From: Macrostomum hystrix
Lineage: Eukaryota; Platyhelminthes; Macrostomidae
NCBI GenBank assembly: GCA_950097015.1
Contig: CATNEN010000038.1
Location: 25,891,001 to 25,955,000 of the forward strand
Reading direction: 5' to 3'
DNA length: 64,000 nt
This document shows positions 45,686-58,813 of this stretch, in pieces. The notes under the pieces are model-generated. The model had not been told where the DNA came from. It saw only the letters and a list, made by a program, of their open reading frames with translations, and did not search any database. Made by a program: the position numbers and the translations under genes. The stretch's first letter is position 1. Every line of letters starts with the position of its first letter.

Positions 45686-48600
45686 TCAGGCAGACTCATC
45701 AACTAATCCAACACTGCCTGGTGGGTACAGGCTCAACAGGCTTTTCGGCGCGTAGCCTTCAGCCGCAGCCTGACGGTCCGAGCACCAGAACCAATCCGGT
45801 TCGTCCTGATCGCTGCGTCTCAGCACAGTCAGCTGGGAGCCGCGCTTCAAAGTCAACTCGTCCGCGGCTGCAGGGCTCGGCTGGAAATCGTGAACAGCAT
45901 AAACTAGGCCGCCATTTTCAACGCCCAGTTTATCGGCTTCGTCGCGCAGAAATCGTTCAACGGAGCCGCCCTCCTGGCACAGCGCCAGTGGTGTTTCAAA
46001 GTCGGCTCTAGTAGCGCAATAGACTGCGGCGCCAGATTTCACTAGCAGCTGTGTGAGAGCCAAGTGGTTGCATGAAACCGAGCAGTGCAGCGGTGTCCAA
46101 CCGTCGATGTCTGGCGAGTTGACATCGGCGCCCAGACTGATGAGCAGTCTGACGCACTCAGTGTGTCCGGCGCAAACCGCATTGTGCATAGCTGTGATTC
46201 CCTCCTCGTTGCCAGCCGACAGGTCGACTGAGGCGGCGGCGCAGGCACGGATTTGATCCGGGTCACCTGGATTCAGCGGGAGATTTTGCGGTGTGAATAA
46301 TCGAGCTTCGGACCTTAGCTGAGTTCAGTTCACGGGGGGCTCTGGCAGAGGGGTCTAACACGTTTGCCTGTCACGCCAAGGTCCCTGGGCTCGATTCCGC
46401 AGCGAGGCCAAATTGATTTGGGGCGCAGCCGCGGAGAGAAGGCTTGGGGGCTTGTCGTGCAATTGACACCCTTGAGGGCCAACCTCCAAGGCACAGTGAG
46501 AGTGTACACTGCCTGACGATGAGAAAGTCAGAGCAGATGTGCAACCCTGCGTACGGTATCTCTGTTGCGCATGTGTTCAGGAGTACACAGGAATGGACAG
46601 AAATGACTTTTGTCCCTATCTAAAAATTGTCTAGTGATGTCAAATGGTGAAGCCAAATGATGTACCATTGCCCGGAGCCATTCTGAAATGATTAGTATGA
46701 TTGTTTTTCTTCAGGGCGTCGGACTAACGACTTGAAGCTCCGGGTTCGATTCTCGACTCTACTGGAACAATTTGGGCTTCTTTTAGCAAGACAATTAACT
46801 TTGCATTGATTAAGTCTCTCTAAACGAGCTCTTAAATGGGTAACAGCATTAGCTGGGGTAATGGAGGGACGGTGTGGCGTCTCCCCAGTGCATGGACTGA
46901 ACAGCCGTACGCAGCCAACAAATGCTCAGCGGAATAGCTGCGGCTGTGCTGTCAAGATTGTAAAAAAATAGAAAAGAGAGAATTTGACGATCAGGTTTTG
47001 TGACAGTTGACTTTGAGGATCAACAGGGCCTGACAGTTGTCTTTGAGGATCAACAGGGCCTGACAGTTGTCTTTGAGGATCAACAGGGCCTGACAGTTGT
47101 CTTTGAGGATCAACAGGGCCTGACAGTTGTCTTTGAGGATCAACAGGGCCTGACAGTTGTCTTTGAGGATCAACAGGGCCTGACAGTTGTCTTTGAGGAT
47201 CAACAGGGCCTGACAGTTGTCTTTGAGGATCAACAAGGTCTGACAGTTGACTTTGAGGATCAACAAGGTCTGACAGTTGACTTTGATGACTGGGGAGAGT
47301 CTGACAGTTGATTTAAGTAGTCAATTAAAGTTTATCACCTTCCATAGCAGCGTCCAGTAGGACGGTGAGTGGCGCGAAGGTAACAGAACGATCGGCTTTA
47401 CTGAGTTTCTTATCAGGTTGAGTAGGTGCAGCTGGTTGAATTTTATTGCCAGCAACTGACAGAGGGGATAATGCTTTAGCTGCAGAATCAACCGCAGCTG
47501 AGGACTCGTCAGGACTGGCCTGTTTGTCCGCCAGTTTATCGGCATTACTGTGAGTAGTGCCAGCAGCGGCGGAGCCATCAGGTACTGGCGATTCTAATGC
47601 AGCTGTCAGATTGGTTTCATCGTCGTCAGGCTTGGCGATTGGCGCCCGCCAGCCAATGGGAGCACCGGGTGGATCCTGCACAACCACCAGCGAGCGACGC
47701 TTCTCCTCCGGTTGGGCGGATGCCTCGCGACGAATCAGGTCTTCGATGCCATCCGACGAGAGCGACACCGCGGCTGCTTGCTGCTGCTGCTGCTGTTGCT
47801 GCCTCTCCTGCTGCTCTCTGGCAGCTGCGGCTTCGTAGGCTAGCCTGGCGGCCTCTCTATATCGTTGGGCTGTGGCGGCGGCCGCCTCGGCTGGGAGCTG
47901 ACCGCTGCGACGACACGTGCTGGCGATGATGACGTGCCTTGGCGCGTGACGCCTGTGCCACTGGGTTGGCGGACTCGGCGGCCGTTCGGCTAGGACTGCA
48001 GTCTCACCGTCGGCAGCTGATGATGGCAAAGCAGTATTAGTGGTGTTAGATGCGGCTGCTGCCGCGGCTGCAGCTTTCAAGCGAAGCTGCTCGGATTGGT
48101 GGCGTCGTTGTAGGACAGCTTCGCGTAGGCGAGCCAGACGCGAGTCCGGACTGGGTAGGGTCGGGTGCGACTTGGACTGAAGCTGCTGCTGCTGCTGTGA
48201 CGGGGAAAAGCGTTGAAATTGGCTAGTCGGTTGCTGCTGCTGCTGCTGTGTGTAAAGATGTAGGGAACCAATGCAGAATAATAATTTTATTTACAAGTTA
48301 GAGTTACAGATTTCTTAACGAGAGGTAAGACACTCGACTCCCTAATGCCCCTTCCCTAAATTTAAGTTCCTGTGGCGTCCAACTAGTCCATGGACTGAAC
48401 AGTAGTACACAGCGTTTAGAAGCGCCTTGCAAAAGCTGCGACCGTGCCACTGGGTGCACACCTGGTCTATACTGGGGTTAGGCCACGTTAGAGAAGTTGT
48501 TAACAAAGTGTTGAAGGAGAAAGTACAGATGACAGCATTGACAACTAACCTGCTTCAACCAATTGAGTTTGAGAACAAGTCAATTTTATGCAGAGAAACT

Positions 48601-50211
48601 TGCAGGTTAGACTGATTATTCACTTACGCCATGAAGCCCAAGCTCTTGAATATCTACGTGTTGCTTTTTCTTTTTGAAATCTAGCTATTTCACTGATAAG
48701 CTAAATGGCAAATTTTGTTGCGCAGGGTGAATTGTGCCCAATGCGCAATATGATAGTGTTTGGCTCGGATCTTTATATCTAATTATATCTACGCGTAACT
48801 AAAAAAAATTATGACGTAAAGAAAATGTTTATCATTTGTCAATAGCAAGTTGAGCATATCTGAGCAAACAATTATCTGTGCTCAATACTAAACAATGCTA
48901 TGAATAACTTTTTGTCCTGAAATTCCCGAAACATACACTTTTCCCATTTAATATCAACACACCTTATATTCAATTTAGACAACTTGATCCTTTGAGGATC
49001 AAGAATGGCCTGACAGTTGCCTTTGAGGATCAAGAATGGCCTGACAGTTGCCTTTGAGGATCAAGAATGGCCTGACAGTTGCCTTAGAGGATCAAGAATG
49101 GCCTGACACGTGCCTTAGAGGATCAAGAATGGCCTGACAGTTGCCTTAGAGGATCAAGAATGGCCTGACAGTTGCCTTAGAGGATCAAGAATGGCCTGAC
49201 AGTTGCCTTAGAGGATCAAGAATGGCCTGACAGGTGCCTTTGAGGATCAAGAATGGCCTGACAGGTGCCTTTGAGGATCAAGAATGGCCTGACAGGTGCC
49301 TTTGAGGATCAAGAATGGCCTGACAGGTGCCTTTGAGGATCAAGAATGATCCGACAGTTGCCTTCGAGGATTTGAGACCCAGATTTTTGTCTATCGTAAA
49401 ATCTCTGGTTCTGACGCAAAACTCACATTCTGAAATGACGGGCCTCATTCTATTTAGTCTATGGGGAAAACTCAATGAGTTTGCTGACTCTGTTTATTAA
49501 AAGGAGATATTTAATGTTAAGTCATATCTAAAAAGAATAGTGGCTGTCTAATAGATAAACAAAAGACGAGGAAGTATCTGAATAGAATAATGACTTGAAA
49601 TCAGTTGAAATCGAATATTTGAACGCTAGTCTTAAAATACACTGTCGAAAATGAGAATTGAGTTGTCTAAATGAAATATCAAGTGTGTTAAAATTAAAAG
49701 GGAAAATGTGCATTAGTCTTTATTATTCGGAATTTTCTGAAAAGTTAAACTCGACGTCGATCTAAAACTTAACATTTCAGTTCAGATCTTTCTAAGGACT
49801 CACAGCCAAAGCCAGCTGTCTCAAGACCTCGACCCGGTGATCCAGCGCTGTCAATTCCTCTGTACGGCGCTGATAAGCCTCCCTGGCCTGGGCTAATTGA
49901 GCAGCCAGTTGAGCATTAACTAGGCGATATTCCTCCAATTGACGGCGCTGCAAACGCAGCCGACTTAGTCGCGCATCTCGATCCTCCACCGCGGCAGCCA
50001 AGCCAGCATCGCGGCTGCCAACGCCGCCGTCTTTTCGCAGTCTGGACAGAGCCAGTTGACGATGCCGGAGGTCATTTAACTGGGCATCTATTCTAGCCTG
50101 CTGACGGGCGGCAATGTCACGAAGTTCTGCTATAGATATCTCCGTGACTGAGCTAACAGAGCTGCCGCCGCCGCCACTGTTGCCGTTAACGACAGGAGAA
50201 ACTAAACTCAT
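45686..50211 (-). CDS. ASPP: ASPP-family protein (coiled coil, polyQ, ankyrin repeats, SH3)
   Basis: Exons 50211-49804, 48245-47339 and 46266-45686 join in phase to give 631 aa. Exon 1 is a coiled coil with ELRDIAARQQARIDAQ, like the helical region of ASPP1/2. Exon 2 is polyQ- and polyAla-rich and ends RSVTFAPLTVLLDAAMEG, the segment that precedes the ankyrin repeats in ASPPs. Exon 3 gives NEEGITAMHNAVCAGH, GADVNSPDIDGWTPLHCS (ankyrin repeats) and an SH3 domain (VYAVHDF, DELTLKRGSQLTVL, DWFWCSDRQAAAEGYAP). In vertebrates this C-terminal half binds p53 family members and protein phosphatase 1. The N-terminal Ras-association-like fold of ASPP1/2 is absent. An in-frame TAA lies 33 nt before the ATG, so either the protein starts here or an upstream exon is spliced in. 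The exon 2 acceptor lies in CAG repeats and may slip by one codon. Confidence 0.9.
46335..46695 (+). mobile_element. SINE family A in ASPP intron 2
   Basis: Forward full-length copy: CTCTGGCAGAGGGGTCTAAC, GGGCTCGATTCCGCAGCGAG, GAGAGAAGGCTTGGGGGCTT, ending near GCCCGGAGCCATTCTG. Antisense to the host gene. Confidence 0.8.
46715..46960 (+). mobile_element. SINE family B in ASPP intron 2
   Basis: Forward copy: the tRNA-like head GGGCGTCGGACTAACGACTT, B box GGGTTCGATTCTCGAC, then CCCCAGTGCATGGACTGAAC and GCCGTACGCAGCCAACAAAT. Confidence 0.7.
46998..47305. repeat. 30-bp minisatellite in ASPP intron 2, about 10 copies
   Basis: Units contain GAGGATCAACAGGGCCTGAC followed by AGTTGTCTTT. The array begins about 35 nt past the exon 2 donor. 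The sequence is closely related to the array in ASPP intron 1. Confidence 0.92.
48330..48480 (+). mobile_element. SINE family B 3' part in ASPP intron 1
   Basis: GGCGTCCAACTAGTCCATGG then ACTGAACAGTAGTACACAGC and AAAAGCTGCGACCGTGCCAC match the family B 3' half. Confidence 0.6.
48992..49370. repeat. 30-31-bp minisatellite in ASPP intron 1, about 12 copies
   Basis: Units contain GAGGATCAAGAATGGCCTGA followed by CAGTTGCCTT or CAGGTGCCTT. It shares GAGGATCAA, GGCCTGACAG and TTG.CTT with the array in intron 2 of the same gene. Confidence 0.92.
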
Positions 50212-50334
50212 CAAAAAGGAAGCTTTAACTAATTACAAAGCAATTTTAGAGTCTTGACTTGATCTTGTCCTTATCTTCCGTCTTGTTATCTAACTGGTTG
50301 ATGTATGCTTTCTGACGTTTGTACTTTTCTCTTC

Positions 50335-50790
50335 AGGTCTGTTGATTTCTTTCAGGTCAATGTGTTTCACTTCAGGTCCGTATATTGCTCTTCAGGCCTC
50401 TGTGTTTCACTTCAGGTCAATTTGTTTTACTTCAGGTCAATGTGTTTCACTTCAGGTCAATGTGTTTTACTTCAGGTCCGTGTATTGCTCTTAAGGTCCG
50501 TGTGTTTCACTTCAGGTGCTTTTCTTTTACTTCTGTTCCGTGGGTTTAACTTCAGGTCCGTGTGTTTAACTTCAGGTCCGTGTGTTTAACTTCAGTTCAG
50601 TGTGTTTAACTTCAGGTCCGTGTGTTTAACTTCAGGTCCATGTGTTTAACTTCAGTTCAGTGTGTTTAACTTCAGGTCCGTGTGTTTAACTTCAGGTCCG
50701 TGTGTTTAACTTCAGGTCCGTGTATTTAACTTCAGTTCCGTGTGTATAACTTCAGGTCCGTGCGTTTCACGTCAGGCCTGTGTATTTCAC
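50335..50790. repeat. 20-bp minisatellite, about 23 copies
   Basis: The unit is close to TTCAGGTCCGTGTGTTTAAC, with more diverged copies at the left. It lies just upstream of the ASPP start exon. Confidence 0.9.
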
Positions 50791-51469
50791 TTGAGGTTTG
50801 TGGTTTTTAGATCGGTCTATTTATTGTATTATCATTCCGCTAGCCGCGCGATATTTGCCGACATGATTTAACCAATGGCTACTAAATTTGCCATCTTTTG
50901 GCGAAGTTTAAAAGCTGTAATGAGGAAAAAAATGTTTACCGATGAACAAAAAATTACTGAAATACATTTAATTGATAATTAATTAAGAAAAAAATGCATT
51001 GGCAGATAATAAGCAAAATAATCTGCGTAGTAGCTCGCTATTCGACTTTTTTACTTTTAGATTTTGCGCAGAAACTTCAATACTATAGAACTCATAAACT
51101 GCAACTAACCTTCTATAATAGTGTAAATAACAATGCATACGTGCCTACTACCCTTATAGTTGCAATCTAGCTAGCTATTGCAATGTAGCCAATCTTTTGT
51201 GCCTAAGCAGAAGAAAAATAAATTATTTACAGCACACTGATTCGAGACACTGGATATACCAGCTACACAAAACTTAGTGCCTGACTCACTAAGTGCATTG
51301 TAATGACTAGCGAAATGGCTGATTATAAACGAGAAAACTGGCTGGGTAACTAGCAGTTATAATAACACGGGTAATCACCTACTGTATTTATATACCAGCA
51401 AAAGGACGCGTATAAGAAGCTATAAACCATACTGGTAGCTAACCACAGCAATGCGCTGCGGTTAAAACA

Positions 51470-54180
51470 ATCAAACTAATAGGATAACAATCGAACTGAT
51501 GGGATAACAATCAACCTGATGGGATAACAATCGAACTGATGGGATAACAATCAAACTGATGGGGCTAACAATCAAACTGATGGGATAACAACCAACCTGA
51601 TGGGATAACAATCAAACTGATGGGATAACAATCAACCTGATGGGATAACAATCGAACTGATGGGATAACAATCAAACTGATGGGGCTAACAATCAAACTG
51701 ATGGGATAACAATCAACCTGATGGGATAACAATCAAACTGATGGGATAACAATCGAACTGATGGGATCACAATCAACCTGATGGGATAACAATCAAACTG
51801 ATGGGATAACAATCGAACTGCAGGGATAACAATCAACCTGATGGGATAACAATCAAACTGATGGGATAACAATCGAACTGATGGGATAACAATCGAACTG
51901 CAGGGATAACAATCAACCTGATGGGATAACAATCAAACTGATGGGATAACAATCAAACTGATGGGATAACAATCAAACTGATGGGATAACAATCAAACTG
52001 ATGGGATAACAATCAAACTGAGGGGATAACAATCAAACTGATGGGATAACAATCAAACTGATGGGATAACAATCAAACTGATTGGATAACAATTAACCTG
52101 ATGGGATAACAATCAACCTGATGGGATAACAATCAAACTGATGGGATAACAATCAAACTGATTGGATAACAATCAACCTGATGGGATAACAATCAACCTG
52201 ATGGGATAACAATCGAACTGATGGGATAACAATCAAACTGATGGGGATAACAATCAAACTGATGGGATAACAATCAAACTGATGGGGATAACAATCAAAC
52301 TGATTGGATAACAATCAACCTGATGGGATAACAATCGAACTGATGGGATAACAATCGAACTGATGGGATAACAATCAAACTGATTGGATAACAATCAACC
52401 TGATGGGATAACAATCAAACTGATGGGGTAACAATCAACCTGATGGGATAACAATCGAACTGATGGGATAACAATCAACCTGATGGGATAACAATCAAAC
52501 TGATGGGGCTAACAATCAAACTGATGGGATAACAATCGAACTGATGGGATAACAATCGAACTGATGGGATAACAATCAACCTGATGGGATAACAATCAAA
52601 CTGATGGGATAACAATCAAACTGATGGGATAACAATCGAACTGATGGGATAACAATCAAACTGATGGGATAACAATCGAACTGATGGGATAACAATCAAC
52701 CTGATGGGATAACAATCAAACTGAGGGGATAGCAATCAAACTGAGGGGATAACAATCAAACTGAGGGGATAACAATCAAACTGATGGGATAACAATCAAC
52801 CTGATGGGATAACAATCAAACTGAGGGGATAACAATCAAACTGAGGGGAAAACAATCAAACTGATGGGATAACAATCAAACTGATGGGATAACAATCAAA
52901 CTGATGGGGTAACAATCGAACTGATGGGATAACAATCAAACTGATGGGATAACAATCGAACTGATGGGATAACAATCAAACTGATGGGGTAACAATCGAA
53001 CTGATGGGATAACAATCAAACTGATGGGAAAACAATCAAACTGATGGGATAACAATCGAACTGATGGGATAACAATCAAACTGATGGGATAACAATCGAA
53101 CTGCAGGGATAACAATCAACCTGATGGGATAACAATCGAACTGATGGGATAACAATCAAACTGATGGGATAACAATCAAACTGATGGGGTAACAATCGAA
53201 CTGATGGGATAACAATCAAACTGATGGGATAACAATCGAACTGATGGGATAACAATCAAACTGATGGGATAACAATCGAACTGATGGGATAACAATCAAA
53301 CTGATGGGATAACAATCGAACTGATGGGATAACAATCGAACTGATGGGATAACAATCAACCTGATGGGATAACAATCAAACTGAGGGGATAACAATCGAA
53401 CTGAGGGGATAACAATCAAACTGAGGGGAAAACAATCAAACTGATGGGATAACAATCAAACTGAGGGGATAACAATCAAACTGATGGGATAACAATCAAA
53501 CTGAGGGGATAACAATCAAACTGAGGGGAAAACAATCAAACTGATGGGATAACAATCAAACTGAGGGGATAACAATCAAACTGATGGGATAACAATCAAA
53601 TTGAGGGGATAACAATCAAACTGATGGGATAACAATCAACCTGATGGGATAACAATCAAACTGAGGGGATAACAATCAAACTGAGGGGAAAACAATCAAA
53701 CTGATGGGATAACAATCAAACTGAGGGGATAACAATCAAACTGAGGGGATAACAATCAAACTGAGGGGATAACAATCAAACTGAGGGGATAACAATCAAA
53801 CTGAGGGGAAAACAATCAAACTGAGGGGAAAACAATCAAACTGATGGGATAACAATCAAACTGAGGGGATAACAATCAAACTAATAGGATAACAATCAAA
53901 CTGAGGGGATAACAATCAAACTAATAGGATAACAATCAAACTGAGGGGATAACAGTCAAACTGAGGGGATAACAATCAAACTGAGGGGAAAACAATCAAA
54001 CTGATGGGATAACAATCAAACTGAGGGGATAACAATCAAACTGAGGGGAAAACAATCAAACTGATGGGATAACAATCAAAATGATGGGATAACAAACAGA
54101 GGGGATAACAGTCACACGGACGGGATAACAATCACACTGAGAGGAGATAACAACGAAATACACTTGTATATGGGATAACA
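51470..54180. repeat. 20-bp minisatellite, about 135 copies
   Basis: The consensus is ATGGGATAACAATCAAACTG. Variants CGAACTG, CAACCTG and GAGGGGAT change from left to right: CAACCTG/CGAACTG units are common up to about 53350, GAGGGG units dominate after that. Both ends decay into diverged units. Confidence 0.95.
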
Positions 54181-54184
54181 AACG

Positions 54185-54827
54185 ATTCGGATAGAGTTCA
54201 ACAGAAACTTGGCTACAAACGATTATTATAGGTAGGTAAACTAGCTTACAGTTTTCAGAAAATTCTTCAATAACTTACCGAGAACTCACGAAAAACTTAT
54301 AGAGTAAGGCGACTAAGTTATAAATATATATATTTCTATATCAAGTTTCTCTCGCCCTGCTTTGGCCAACCAGAAAATGAACCAGAGCGTCGCCGCAACC
54401 CAACCTCCAAAAACTGTAGATAGGGGGTAAGAGAATAAAGAACAGCTAATTCTTAGAACTAGACGTGTACACACTTAGCAAGTGTACACTGAAAAGTACA
54501 ATAATAGACTGCTTCTCTTCCAGCACGCTAACAGGGGTAAGTCACTTATTCACTGAATAGCTTACAACAGGCGAGAGCCATAATTAGAAAGGGACATGAG
54601 GACTGTAGCCTAACAGCATTTCTCATGCTTTAGCAAAAATACACAGTCACGATTCTACCCCATTCATATCCACTTATTCCAGCATGCCAGAGCCAATACT
54701 TAATCCATGCATCTTTCCTAGCAACTAGACTAACAAGATAGTCCATAACCATGACCATAGCAACTAGCATTTATTGAAAAGGGGCTCTATACATAATAAT
54801 GTACTTTATGTACCACTGCCATTCTAG
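54185..54827. other. Unique sequence between two arrays
   Basis: About 640 bp without tandem repeat. I found no supported exon on either strand. Confidence 0.5.
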
Positions 54828-56530
54828 CTGCGATTCTAGCTAAACTGTGTGTTTCTAGCTGCGATTCTAGCTAAACTGTGTGTTTCTAGCTGCGATTCTA
54901 GCTAAACTGTGTGTTTCTAGCTGCGATTCTAGCTAAACTGTGTGTTTCTAGCTGCGATTCTAGCTAAACTGTGTTTCTAGCTGCGATTCTAGCTAAAATG
55001 TGTTTCTAGCTGCGATTCTAGCTAAAATGTGTGTTTCTAGCAGCGATTCTAGCCAAACTGTGTGTTTCTAGTAGCGATTCTAGCTAAACTGTGTGTTTCT
55101 AGCTGCGATTCTAGCTAAACTGTGTGTTTCTAGTAGCGATTCTAGCTAAACTGTGTGTTTCTAGCTGCGATTCTAGCTAAACTGTGTGTTTCTAGCTGCG
55201 ATTCTAGCTAAAATGTGTGTTTCTAGCTGCGATTCTAGCTAAACTGTGTGTTTCTAGCTGCGATTCTAGCTAAACTGTGTGTTTCTAGCTGCGATTCTAG
55301 CTAAAATGTGTGTTTCTAGCTGCGATTCTAGCTAAACTGTGTGTTTCTAGCTGCGATTCTAGCTAAAATGTGTGTTTCTAGCTGCGATTCTAGCTAAACT
55401 GTGTGTTTCTAGCTGCGATTCTAGCTAAACTGTGTGTTTCTAGCTGCGATTCCAGCTAAACTGTGTGTTTCTAGCTGCGATTCTAGCTAAACCGTGTGTT
55501 TCTAGCTGCGATTCTAGCTAAACCGTGTGTTTCTAGCTGCGATTCTAGCTAAACTGTGTGTTTCTAGCTGCGATTCTAGCTAACCTGTGTGTTTCTAGCT
55601 GCGAATCTAGCTAAACTGTGTGTTTCTAGCTGCGATTCTAGCTAAACTGTGTGTTTCTAGCTGCGATTCTAGCAAAACTGTGTGTTTCTAGCTGCGATTC
55701 TAGCTAAACTGTGTGTTTCTAGCTGCGATTCTAGCTAAACTGTGTGTTTCTAGCTGCGATTCTAGCGAAACTGTGTGTTTCTAGCTGCGATTCTAGCTAA
55801 ACAGTGTTTCTAGCTGCGATTCAAGCTAAACTGTGTGTTTCTAGCTGCGATTCTAGCTAAACTGTCCTTCTAGCTGCGATTCTAGCTAAACTGTATGTTT
55901 CTAGCTGCGATTCTAGCTAAACTGTGTGTTTCTAGCTGCGATTCTAGCTAAACTGTCCTTATAGCTGCGATTCTAGCTAAACTGTGTGTTTCTAGCTGCG
56001 ATTCTAGCTAAACTGTGTGTTTCTAGCTGCGATTCTAGCTAAACTGTCCTTCTAGCTGCGATTCTAGCTAAACTGTATGTTTCTAGCTGCGATTCTAGCT
56101 AAACTGTGTGTTTCTAGCTGCGATTCTAGCTAAACTGCGTTTCTAGCTGCGATTCTAGCGAAACTGTGTGTTTCTAGCTGCGATTCTAGCTAAACCGTGT
56201 GTTTCTAGCTGCGATTCTAGCTAAACTGTGTGTTTCTTGCTGCGATTCTAGCTAAACTGTGTGTTTCTAGCTGCGATTCTAGCTAAACTGTGTGTTTTTA
56301 GCTGCGATTCTAGCTAAACAGTGTTTCTAGCTGCGATTCTAGCTAAACCGTGTGTTTCTAGCTGCGATTCTAGCTAAACTGTGTGTTTTTAGCTGCGATT
56401 CTAGCTAAACTGTGTGTTTTTAGCTGCGATTCTAGCTAAACAGTGTTTCTAGCTGCGATTCTAGCTAAACTGTGTGTTTCTAGCTGCGATTCTAGCTAAA
56501 CTGTGTGTTTTTAGCTGCGATTCTAGCCGT
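54828..56530. repeat. 31-bp minisatellite, about 55 copies
   Basis: Units contain CTAGCTGCGATTCTAGCT then AAACTGTGTGTTT. Shortened units (GTGTTTCTAG) and a CCTTCTAG subtype occur. The core GCTGCGATTCTAGCT recurs in the array of NMNAT intron 1. Confidence 0.95.
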
Positions 56531-56534
56531 GCTT

Positions 56535-57540
56535 CTAGAATCCTAAAATACGGTTCCTTCTTCGATTCTAGCTATGGCTCCTTCTTCGATTCTAGCTATG
56601 GTTCCTGCTTCCATTTTAGCTACGATTCCTGCTTCGATTCTAGCGACGATTTTTGTGCTTTTTTCGATGGTAGTTAATCTGTGTATTAAGCTGCTAAATA
56701 TTTTTATTCAAATCATGAACAATACATATTTTAAAAGGAATTAAAACAAAAAATCAATTAAAAGGTAAAATAAGCGATAAACCAAAATGTTTATTTACTT
56801 CTTATTTTCTAACGCAGTTGAAAAAATGATTGAAAATAAAGCTAGTTTTTTGTTTCACAAATTGCATTGGACAATTAAAAAACAACGTTAAACAACCACG
56901 ACCTTAACTGATAAAAATAAAAAGGTAAATAATTATCTTGTTGCTAGGGGAATCTGATACTCCAAACTGGAAGTGGTAAACACTGGTTATAAAAGCACAT
57001 AGTATTGCAAATGTTGGTGGAGATAATAGGCATTTGAGAAGTAACACACCTGAGGCAATCAATTAAATTTCTGGCTAGTAAAATACAAAAATACCAACCT
57101 AAACGACTTTGAAAACAATTCTTAGATTTCTAGAAAGAACAATTAAAAGAATGACTACTTTATTTGAATAAAACTAGATCTATAATAAGCTCAATTTGTA
57201 GTAACTGAACCTTGTGATAAAATTAGACACAATACTAAACAGGATTTGTTTTACTAAATGGATTTGTGTAAGACAGATAGCAGTTAAAATAAAAATTAAT
57301 TTTCGTAGGGACTAGACTGAAAGCTATCTAGCGCAAAAAATTGTAAAAACAGCGTGTTTTGTGTAAAAGTATTCCGCAAATAATTGATGATAAAACTATG
57401 AGAAATATGGCGCGTGTATACTTACAAAAATATGACGCAAGATAAACTCTATCTAGATTGATGCGACTGCAACACAACACTCAAATATTTACTAGCCGAT
57501 AGTTTTTGTTTTGTAAATTGCTCAAAGCTTTCATTCTGTC
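56535..57540. other. AT-rich unique sequence
   Basis: About 1 kb of AT-rich sequence without a supported exon, repeat or RNA gene. Confidence 0.5.
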
Positions 57541-57544
57541 AAGA

Positions 57545-58592
57545 ATATTTTGTCTGGTGAATCCTCACACTACTGTCAGGTGTATCCTGACGATTCTGTC
57601 AGGTGTATCCTGACGATTCTGTCAGGTGTATCCTCACGATTCTGTCAGGTGTATCCTGACGATTCTGTCAGGTGTATCCTGACGATTCTGTCAGGTGTAT
57701 CCTGACGATTCTGTCAGGTGTATCCTGACGATTCTGTCAGGTGTATCCTGACGATTCTGTCAGGTGTATCCTGACGATTCTGTCAGGTGTATTCCGAAGA
57801 TTCTGTCAGGTGTATCCCAAAGATTCTGTCAGGTGTATTCCGAAGATTCTGTCAGGTGTATCCCAAAGATTCTGTCAGGTGTATCCCAAAGATTCTGTCA
57901 GGTGTATCCCGTAGATTCTGTCAGATGTATCCCGTAGATTCTGTCAGGTGTATCCCAAAGATTCTGTCAGGTGTATCCCGTAGATTCTGTCAGATGTATT
58001 CCGTAGATTCTGTCAGGTGTATCCCAAAGATTCTGTCAGGTGTATCCCGTAGATTCTGTCAGATGTATCCCGTAGATTCTGTCAGGTGTATCCCAAAGAT
58101 TCTGTCAGGTGTATCCCGTAGATTCTGTCAGGTGTATCCTGACGATTCTGTCAGGTGTATTGCGAAGATTCTGTCAGGTGTATTTCGAAGATTCTGTCAG
58201 GTGTATCCCGTAGATTCTGTCAGGTGTATTGCGAAGATTCTGTCAGATGTATCCCGTAGATTCTGTCAGATGTATCCCGTAGATTATGTCAGGTGTATCC
58301 CAAAGATTCTGTCAGGTGTATCCCGTAGATTCTGTCAGATGTATCCCGTAGATTCTGTCAGGTGTATCGCAAAGATTCTGTCAGGTGTATCCCGTAGATT
58401 CTGTCAGATGTATCCCGTAGATTCTGTCAGGTGTATCCCAAAGATTCTGTCAGGTGTATCCCGTAGATTCTGTCAGGTGTATCCCAAAGATTCTGTCAGG
58501 TGTATTCCGAAGAGTCTGTCAGGTGTATCCCAAAGATTCTGTCAGGTGTATTCCGAAGATTCTGTCAGGTGTATCCTGAGGATTCTGTCAGG
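57545..58592. repeat. 23-bp minisatellite, about 45 copies
   Basis: The unit begins GATTCTGTCAGGTGTATCCC, with GTA, AAA or TGAC following. The first ~10 copies are the TGAC subtype. The unit has no stop codon in any + strand frame, which creates a spurious 271-codon frame (57787-58602). The same family reappears at 63829. Confidence 0.95.
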
Positions 58593-58813
58593 CTTATGTT
58601 GATTCGAACATGTGTCAGGGGTTTAGGACGATCGGGTGTGTATCAAATGTGTTCCGTGAGAGAGTTTGATATTCAACTCGCTACTGTCAAGTAGTAAGAG
58701 AAGAAGAAAAAGCGATTCATTTACGAAAAAGAAGAAGTATACAACGATGAAAACGACATCAATGCAAATGTTTGTTAATTATTATTTTCCTGGTTTTTCT
58801 TCGGCTTCATACC

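Noticed and set aside
47557-47929. + strand ORFs opposite ASPP exon 2
   Set aside because: GC-rich shadow frames; the minus-strand frame carries recognisable ASPP sequence and matching splice sites.
51470-54180. Resemblance of GGGATAACAAT to the lac operator and to part of the I-SceI site
   Set aside because: Only about 9-11 bases match, with no other feature of either system; a coincidence of a short repeat.
57787-58602. 271-codon frame with 23-residue periodicity
   Set aside because: The 23-bp unit is open in all three frames, so a 69-bp period arises automatically.
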